Part shown: positions 59,312 through 64,000 of the stretch, one piece after another | How positions within the stretch are numbered: the stretch's first letter is position 1 | How the letters are laid out: each line of letters opens with the position of its first letter | Origin: Marinomonas mediterranea MMB-1 | GTDB lineage: Bacteria > Pseudomonadota > Gammaproteobacteria > Pseudomonadales > Marinomonadaceae | DNA: 64,000 nucleotides | Direction of reading: 5' to 3' | Assembly: GCF_000192865.1 (NCBI RefSeq) | Contig: NC_015276.1 | Span: 2,914,001 to 2,978,000, forward strand | The notes under the pieces: model-generated | The model's database searches: none | What the model was told of the DNA's origin: nothing | Seen by the model: only the letters and a program-made list of their open reading frames with translations | Program-made: the position numbers and the translations under genes

Positions 59312-59537
59312 AATAATTATCCTGTAAAAAAAATTAGATTTGCTTGCATCTTATTAAGACGACAAACGATATTAGCGCAAAAAAAAGACAAAAATTTAAA
59401 AACTACAGGACGACGAACTTAATAGTAACGCAACGAAATGGAGCTGATAAAAAAGAAGCTAACTTTCTAGCTTTGGCTAATTTATAGACAAGCAAAGAAG
59501 AAGTCAACTAAAAACCATATTTTAATGTCCGCTATGC

Positions 59538-60299
59538 TTAATTACTTAGCATAGCGGCCGCACTGCCACAGACCGTCATCACAAACAAAAACCACTTTAG
59601 GTGGTTAGGGTTCGCTTTAATCGCCAGTTTCACTGCGACATGCGCTCCACACATTGTACCGCAAGCCAAGATCAATCCAGGCACCCAAAGCACCTGATCA
59701 TTCCAAATAAACACAGCAAGCGCCAACACCGTAAAACCTAGGGTACAGACCATCTTTAACGCGTTGGTTCTTACTAAATCGTAACGCAATGAGCCCGCTA
59801 ACGCGGCGATCAAAATAAACCCAACGCCCGCTTGAACAAATCCACCATAGACACCGGCAACAAACAAAGCGCACCAAGCACTTGGCTTTTCAGAGACTTT
59901 GAATGGTATTGTTCCTTCTGGCGGCGCTATCATGGCGGGCTTAACGATCATGATAATGGTCATACCGATCATGGCACTTAATAGTAGCGGTTTTAACCAT
60001 GTTTCTGGCGCATAGCTCGCTGCAAATGCGCCCACTACTCCACCTAACAATGACGGAATCATCACTGGCAGGATATCTTGAGAATCTATTTTCTTTGCTT
60101 TTTTAAAGCCGATTGTGGCCGCTAAATTTTGTAAGACCACACCAACGCGGTTTGTTGCGTTTGCTATATCCGCTGGCATGCCCATAACCATTAAAGCAGG
60201 TAACGTTAGATTTGAACCGCCGCCCGCCAATGTATTTATAATTCCAGCAATGAAACCTGTTCCAATAAGAAGTGAAACCGTAAATATGCTGTAATCCAT
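59538..60299 (-). CDS. TauE/SafE-family sulfite/organic-anion exporter-like protein
   Basis: A 253-residue membrane protein with about seven to eight hydrophobic segments. It has the family repeat signature GFIAGIINTLAGGGSNLTLPAL at the start and GGFVQAGVGFI in the second half. Proteins of this type export sulfite or related anions, or act as permeases. It lies alone, convergent with nothing. Substrate unknown. Confidence 0.82.
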   Translation of the reverse strand: MDYSIFTVSLLIGTGFIAGIINTLAGGGSNLTLPALMVMGMPADIANATNRVGVVLQNLAATIGFKKAKKIDSQDILPVMIPSLLGGVVGAFAASYAPETWLKPLLLSAMIGMTIIMIVKPAMIAPPEGTIPFKVSEKPSAWCALFVAGVYGGFVQAGVGFILIAALAGSLRYDLVRTNALKMVCTLGFTVLALAVFIWNDQVLWVPGLILACGTMCGAHVAVKLAIKANPNHLKWFLFVMTVCGSAAAMLSN

Positions 60300-60580
60300 C
60301 CGACGAGCCTCCTGAGCGATTTAAAGTGCGTGGATGATAGCGGAATCTCAGCGGAGAATCACTCAAAGCAGCCCTCTCTTCCTTATCGAAAATAAACATT
60401 TTCCAACAATTATTAATACGTTAAGGCCAACAAAACGCGTAAACTTTACCTTGAGAACTTTGCACGACGTCGCGAGCGACACTAAGACGAGTCCATTTTT
60501 AATTACAGCATAGAGATCATGACAGTCGTGCAAAAATCTAGCCTTATGGCTTTAGTAATCCAAATCACATTGGTTGGTAG

Positions 60581-61666
60581 ATGAATAACTTACAAAAAGA
60601 AGCCCTAATAACTGTTTCTGCAATTTACCGCCTATTGATTGCTTCCATTTTGAGCAGTGTTGGATACGCTGTATTTTTTAATATTCATAGAACAGAGTTT
60701 ATTGGCGACTCTATTTTTCCAACTATAAATGTTGTTATCGGTACGGCTCTTTTAATCTATTTCCATGGCGCTCCGTCTAAGCGAATCTCCAGAGTCATCC
60801 ACTTCTATATCATTCAGTTCCTTCTTACATTTGTCCCAACGTCGTTAATTCACACCTGGGCAGCGTGGAACGACCAGCTGACTTTAATTGAGCGCTTTCC
60901 GCCTATCACAGGCATCTTCATAGCGACCTTGGCAATCGGTCTAATCATGCTGCCTAAACACTATAAAAAATACATTGTATTGGTGTGGGCGATTGTCGCA
61001 TTACCTTTGATTTCCTACCTCCTTATGAACCCAGAGGAACTGCATACCGATCGAGGTCACGAACTATTAGGAATTTTAGGACCCGCCTGCATTCTGTTGT
61101 ACATCATGGCACCTTATCAAAAGAACGTTAAAAGTCATTTGGATAGGGTTGCGAATGATCTTAAGCGCTCAAAGCAAGAGGCCGATAGAGACTTTTTGAC
61201 CGACATAAATAATCGTCGTGGCCTTCAAAATAAATTAAGAGAGCTTCAGCCTAACGATGACATCTGCGTTTTTCTAATCGATGTTGATCACTTTAAACGC
61301 GTAAACGACACATTTGGGCACGATATTGGCGATAGGGTTCTAATCGAGATAGCATCGCGGCTGCGCACGGTCTATCCAGAACGCCATTTTCTAACTCGGT
61401 GGGGCGGAGAAGAGTTTATGATAACGCTGATAAACCCCAAATCAGATCGTATTCAGACCATTGCCGAACGCTTTCAAACGATACTCAGCCATTCTCCCTA
61501 TCAACATGTAGGTACGGTTACGGTGAGTTTGGGCGTATCAAGTTTGTCGAACCATAAGGACTTCGAAACAATCGTACAACAAGCGGACAATGCAATGTAC
61601 GAAGCTAAGCATAACGGGCGAAATCAGGTTGCTCTATTTTCCCCAAAACAGTCGACCGAATCGTAA
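60581..61666 (+). CDS. Membrane diguanylate cyclase (GGDEF)
   Basis: The 361-residue protein has about six N-terminal membrane helices (about 15-180) and a C-terminal GGDEF domain with DFLTDINNRRGL, DVDHFKRVNDTFGHDIGD and active GGEEF (275-279). It would make cyclic-di-GMP. The typical RxxD feedback site just before GGEEF is absent (RHFL), so product inhibition is probably weak. It is followed by a bidirectional terminator. Confidence 0.9.
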   Translation: MNNLQKEALITVSAIYRLLIASILSSVGYAVFFNIHRTEFIGDSIFPTINVVIGTALLIYFHGAPSKRISRVIHFYIIQFLLTFVPTSLIHTWAAWNDQLTLIERFPPITGIFIATLAIGLIMLPKHYKKYIVLVWAIVALPLISYLLMNPEELHTDRGHELLGILGPACILLYIMAPYQKNVKSHLDRVANDLKRSKQEADRDFLTDINNRRGLQNKLRELQPNDDICVFLIDVDHFKRVNDTFGHDIGDRVLIEIASRLRTVYPERHFLTRWGGEEFMITLINPKSDRIQTIAERFQTILSHSPYQHVGTVTVSLGVSSLSNHKDFETIVQQADNAMYEAKHNGRNQVALFSPKQSTES

Positions 61667-61671
61667 CGTCA

Positions 61672-61713
61672 AAACAAAGAATGGCAAGAAAGAGGCCTTG
61701 CCATTCTTTGTTT
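61672..61713. terminator. Bidirectional terminator between GGDEF and CYTH-like genes
   Basis: AAACAAAGAATGGCAAG (61672-61688) and CTTGCCATTCTTTGTTT (61697-61713) form a perfect 17-bp stem with an eight-base loop. A/U-rich stem bases supply a U run on both strands. Confidence 0.9.
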
Positions 61714-61740
61714 AACGGCTCGATAACAACCAATGCCTAT

Positions 61741-62616
61741 CTATTGACAAAAATTTGGATCATATTGATAGACAAATCGCGTTTTTGTCAGTGAGTTCGG
61801 GTCCACCCAAGACGTCAATGTACGAATCGCGTCAAACGATTGTTTGGCGCGATTCACAACCTTACGAGAGTAGTCCGCATTCGCATCTTTGTACTTAAAA
61901 GAAACCTCCGCGACCAATGGTGTGGTATTGGTCGCTGGGTTATCACGATACCACAAGGTCACACTCACTTCGGCGTCGTACGATCCAAGGTCGATATACA
62001 CGTCTTTATAAACTCGCTCGGAAATATCAAGCCCGCCGACTGCATTTAGCGCTAAATTATCGCTCAGATTATAGTCATGGTCGAAACCATCAAAATGCGC
62101 ATTAACGTCTTTCATATCATTGATGTTACGAGTGTTGGGGGCTGTCGTAGAATGCCCGTAGACAACCTTGAAATTGTTGATTGAATTAGCACCAACATCC
62201 GCTTCGAGCTTTGTCTCTGAACCAGATGTGGACGACGACACGTCTTCATAATCAGAAATGTAGCGATCTGGGCTGCGAAACTTAAGTGTCACTTCAGAAA
62301 TGCCATTCTCGACACGTTCACGAAAGCTATACCCCATGTCGTTCAACAGGCAAGTATTGGGCGTATCGTAAAAGTGAACATCGCGAACACGTTCTAACTG
62401 GGGCGTTCCGCTGACATTTCGATTAATCGCCGACTCAACCACGCTTTCTACATCCCCCACAAGCGCCAAGACATCACTTTGCTCAGTCACGTAGTTGAAC
62501 TTAGAGGTATCCAGCATTAGTTTGTATTCTCTGGAAGTAACGTCTGGATTAGCCAGCACGGCGACCGAGGTAAGCGATAGACTCAACAACACGCCTTTAA
62601 CAATCATTGATTTCAT
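61741..62616 (-). CDS. Exported CYTH-like protein
   Basis: From the ATG at 62616 (GAGGAAGAATGT upstream) the protein has 291 residues with a signal peptide (about 1-22). A central stretch (VHFYDTPNTCLLNDMGYSFRERVENGISEVTLKFRSP) closely resembles CYTH/triphosphate-tunnel proteins (YDTP..., LR, LTLK), and later AEVSFKYKD and Arg residues fit the barrel. CYTH proteins bind polyphosphorylated ligands such as triphosphate. An exported version is unusual. It lies just after a PatG-C-like gene and may process its substrate. Confidence 0.68.
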   Translation of the reverse strand: MKSMIVKGVLLSLSLTSVAVLANPDVTSREYKLMLDTSKFNYVTEQSDVLALVGDVESVVESAINRNVSGTPQLERVRDVHFYDTPNTCLLNDMGYSFRERVENGISEVTLKFRSPDRYISDYEDVSSSTSGSETKLEADVGANSINNFKVVYGHSTTAPNTRNINDMKDVNAHFDGFDHDYNLSDNLALNAVGGLDISERVYKDVYIDLGSYDAEVSVTLWYRDNPATNTTPLVAEVSFKYKDANADYSRKVVNRAKQSFDAIRTLTSWVDPNSLTKTRFVYQYDPNFCQ

Positions 62617-62717
62617 ACATTCTTCCTCTTGAAAGTTTCGCCCTATGCGAAAGTCACCTGCAAGATAACGAAGAATAATGAATCTAGAATGACAGTTTAA
62701 ATAAATCATTTACGCCT

Positions 62718-63647
62718 TTAGTACTGCGGCAAAAAGCGCTTCCAATCCGTCAGCATAAAAGGATATTCGCCCGTTACATCTACCGTGCTGTACCAACTCT
62801 GTTTCGCTCCGGTATTAATGCCCTGATAGTTAAATACCACTTTCGAGACGAGCCGGTCGCCGCTCCATGAGAGTAACAAATCCACACTCACAAGTTGGTA
62901 ACCACTGGGGTTGGGACCACTGGCATTGGCCTTGTAACAAAAGTCATAAGATTCCGTGTAAATCTTAGTGTTGTTGTAGAGCAAATAATTTAAAGCTCGC
63001 TCTTGATTGCTTAGGCCGTTATTCGCGTTTAAAGAAAGAATCTCCTCGGCGAGCGCAAGCATTTCAGTATCACCACTCTTCGCCCCTAAACTTGCCCTCA
63101 CGGGCGTCGATTTAATCGGAATCAAATTACTTAAAAGAACATGCCCATTACCCGTTAGCTGACCTATCATGATTATGGACTCGTGCTTAGCGCCTAATGC
63201 CGCCACCAGCTGCATAAGACTCTCATCCGATTCAGCAAAAATACGGTAGACTTCGTTGCTATCGACATTACTGAACACCCAGCTCATTTCACGTGCGACG
63301 TAGGCATTTTCAGGCTTACTAAAACCCTGATGCAAAGTCGCGCTCAAACTATCACTTTGATTCAATCGGGCTAAAGACACCTCATCATTGATGTTTTCGA
63401 GGCTTGAGACGTCCACGCCTGTGAGTAAACAGGCTTGGTAAAACTCCTTTTCTACGCCCAAATTAGGAAAATAGGCATTTACACTCCCGACGACATACAC
63501 ATACTCTTTATCTGTCTGTCCCCCACCGACGCCTAATTCCATCTCAGATTGAAATGGCTCTCGCTGAATAACAATAGAAGGTTTGGAGCGATAACGAGCC
63601 ACACCTGCATTTTCAAAAGGTTGATCTTCGCGCCTGTTTGAATTCAT
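62718..63647 (-). CDS. PatG-C-terminal-domain-like protein
   Basis: The 309-residue protein has the sequence YVYVVGSVNAYFPNLGVEKEFYQA (about 49-72). From memory this is like the C-terminal domain of cyanobactin maturation protein PatG. Ribosome site AAGGAG precedes the ATG. No protease Ser/Asp/His signature is seen, so it is not a full PatG. The two PatG-C-like genes are tandem and 17 bp apart, reading the same way into the exported CYTH-like gene. Confidence 0.6.
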   Translation of the reverse strand: MNSNRREDQPFENAGVARYRSKPSIVIQREPFQSEMELGVGGGQTDKEYVYVVGSVNAYFPNLGVEKEFYQACLLTGVDVSSLENINDEVSLARLNQSDSLSATLHQGFSKPENAYVAREMSWVFSNVDSNEVYRIFAESDESLMQLVAALGAKHESIIMIGQLTGNGHVLLSNLIPIKSTPVRASLGAKSGDTEMLALAEEILSLNANNGLSNQERALNYLLYNNTKIYTESYDFCYKANASGPNPSGYQLVSVDLLLSWSGDRLVSKVVFNYQGINTGAKQSWYSTVDVTGEYPFMLTDWKRFLPQY

Positions 63648-63663
63648 GTCTGCGACTCCTTAA

Positions 63664-64000
63664 TTATGGGTTGGTTGGGACATAGCGTCTTAGGGGGAAA
63701 TCAACAAACGGGTATTGATCAGTAACATCAATTCCGCATGAGTAAGACTCCTCGACACCTTGTTCATAGTAAGTCAATACAAGCTCTACCAACGATCGCC
63801 CGGTTTGTTGATATGGTTGATACGTTAGGCTCAAAAGCTCTTTTGGTAGATCGAGCCCCTTAGGTAAGATGGCCGCGTAATTAAACACAAGAAAATTGAT
63901 CGCTCGATGTTCGTTCGAGGCGCCGTCATTAAGCTGGAGAGAAATGGGGGCCATGTCTTTCGTCGAATTGGATTCGACATGGTTACAAATCACGATCGGC
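63664..64000 (-). CDS. PatG-C-like protein, C-terminal fragment (partial)
   Basis: The visible end of a gene continues past the right edge. The frame is open back to the window boundary (PIVICNHVESN and onward), so the GTG at 63993 is not necessarily the start. The end (YSCGIDVTDQYPFVDFPLRRYVP) parallels that of the 62718 gene (STVDVTGEYPFMLTDWKRFLP). This is a second copy of the same domain. Confidence 0.6.
   Translation of the reverse strand, partial: PIVICNHVESNSTKDMAPISLQLNDGASNEHRAINFLVFNYAAILPKGLDLPKELLSLTYQPYQQTGRSLVELVLTYYEQGVEESYSCGIDVTDQYPFVDFPLRRYVPTNP

Overview
The window is a marine gammaproteobacterial chromosome segment, almost certainly Marinomonas mediterranea or a very close relative. 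The strongest clue is the 726-residue quinoprotein at 26270-28450. It matches lysine epsilon-oxidase LodA at every landmark residue I could count (Cys516 and Trp581 of the cofactor, plus Tyr211, Cys448, Asp512 and Lys530), and a LodB-type flavoprotein follows it. M. mediterranea is also reported to make R-bodies, and a large R-body locus lies a few kb away. I see no tRNA, rRNA, CRISPR array, transposase or prophage structural gene.

Layout. 1-7.8 kb: a spermidine/putrescine-type ABC importer operon with a hydantoin-racemase-like protein and a TauD-like dioxygenase, divergent from a GntR/FCD regulator; one 12-bp palindrome occurs at both promoters. 7.8-9.9 kb: a secreted three-module PL9-type pectate lyase. 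10.4-15.9 kb: a poorly characterised cluster with an N-acetylmuramidase, a double lamin-tail-domain protein, a four-helix membrane protein, a lipoprotein and several small coiled or disordered proteins. 16.0-20.5 kb: a four-gene operon with an SLC13-type transporter, a periplasmic-binding-like protein, a HAD phosphatase and a bacterial ionotropic-glutamate-receptor-like channel. 21.0-25.1 kb: three DUF2589-type proteins, a zinc ribbon, an exported protein and a one-domain XRE regulator. 25.2-32.1 kb: lodAB, a two-gene unit of unknown function, a possible pseudo-receiver protein and a C45/Ntn amidase.

32.5-37.4 kb is the R-body locus: ten small proteins in three Reb-related sequence classes plus one coiled-coil protein, all on the minus strand behind a regulator that fuses a degenerate AAA+ domain to an AraC-type helix-turn-helix. 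A further, orphan Reb protein lies at 57.97-58.20 kb. 37.7-46.7 kb holds a ydcSTUV-patD-like polyamine/GABA locus with a second aldehyde dehydrogenase, a VOC protein and a LysR regulator. 46.7-48.5 kb is an AT-rich islet with two small proteins sharing an N-terminal leader that resembles leaders of eCIS/polymorphic-toxin-associated proteins. 48.5-56.7 kb is a catabolic operon (amino-acid-type ABC importer with fused permease/ATPase, iron/2OG oxygenase, SpeB-family ureohydrolase, isomerase, class II aldolase, hydroxyacid dehydrogenase) with a divergent LysR regulator, probably for a guanidino compound. 57-64 kb is mixed: a small beta-rich protein, a CreA-type lipoprotein, a cold-shock protein, a TauE/SafE exporter, a diguanylate cyclase, a CYTH-like exported protein and two PatG-C-terminal-domain-like proteins at the right edge.

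The most distinctive new observation crosses loci. A direct repeat, GTGTAA-N4-GTGTAA, sits 29-30 bp upstream of a -10-like hexamer at three separate places: before the DUF2589 operon, before the XRE gene and before the small beta-rich gene at 56999. This suggests a small regulon, possibly controlled by the XRE protein. Starts were reassigned where a better ribosome binding site was visible. Functions rest on recalled family motifs; no database search was run.
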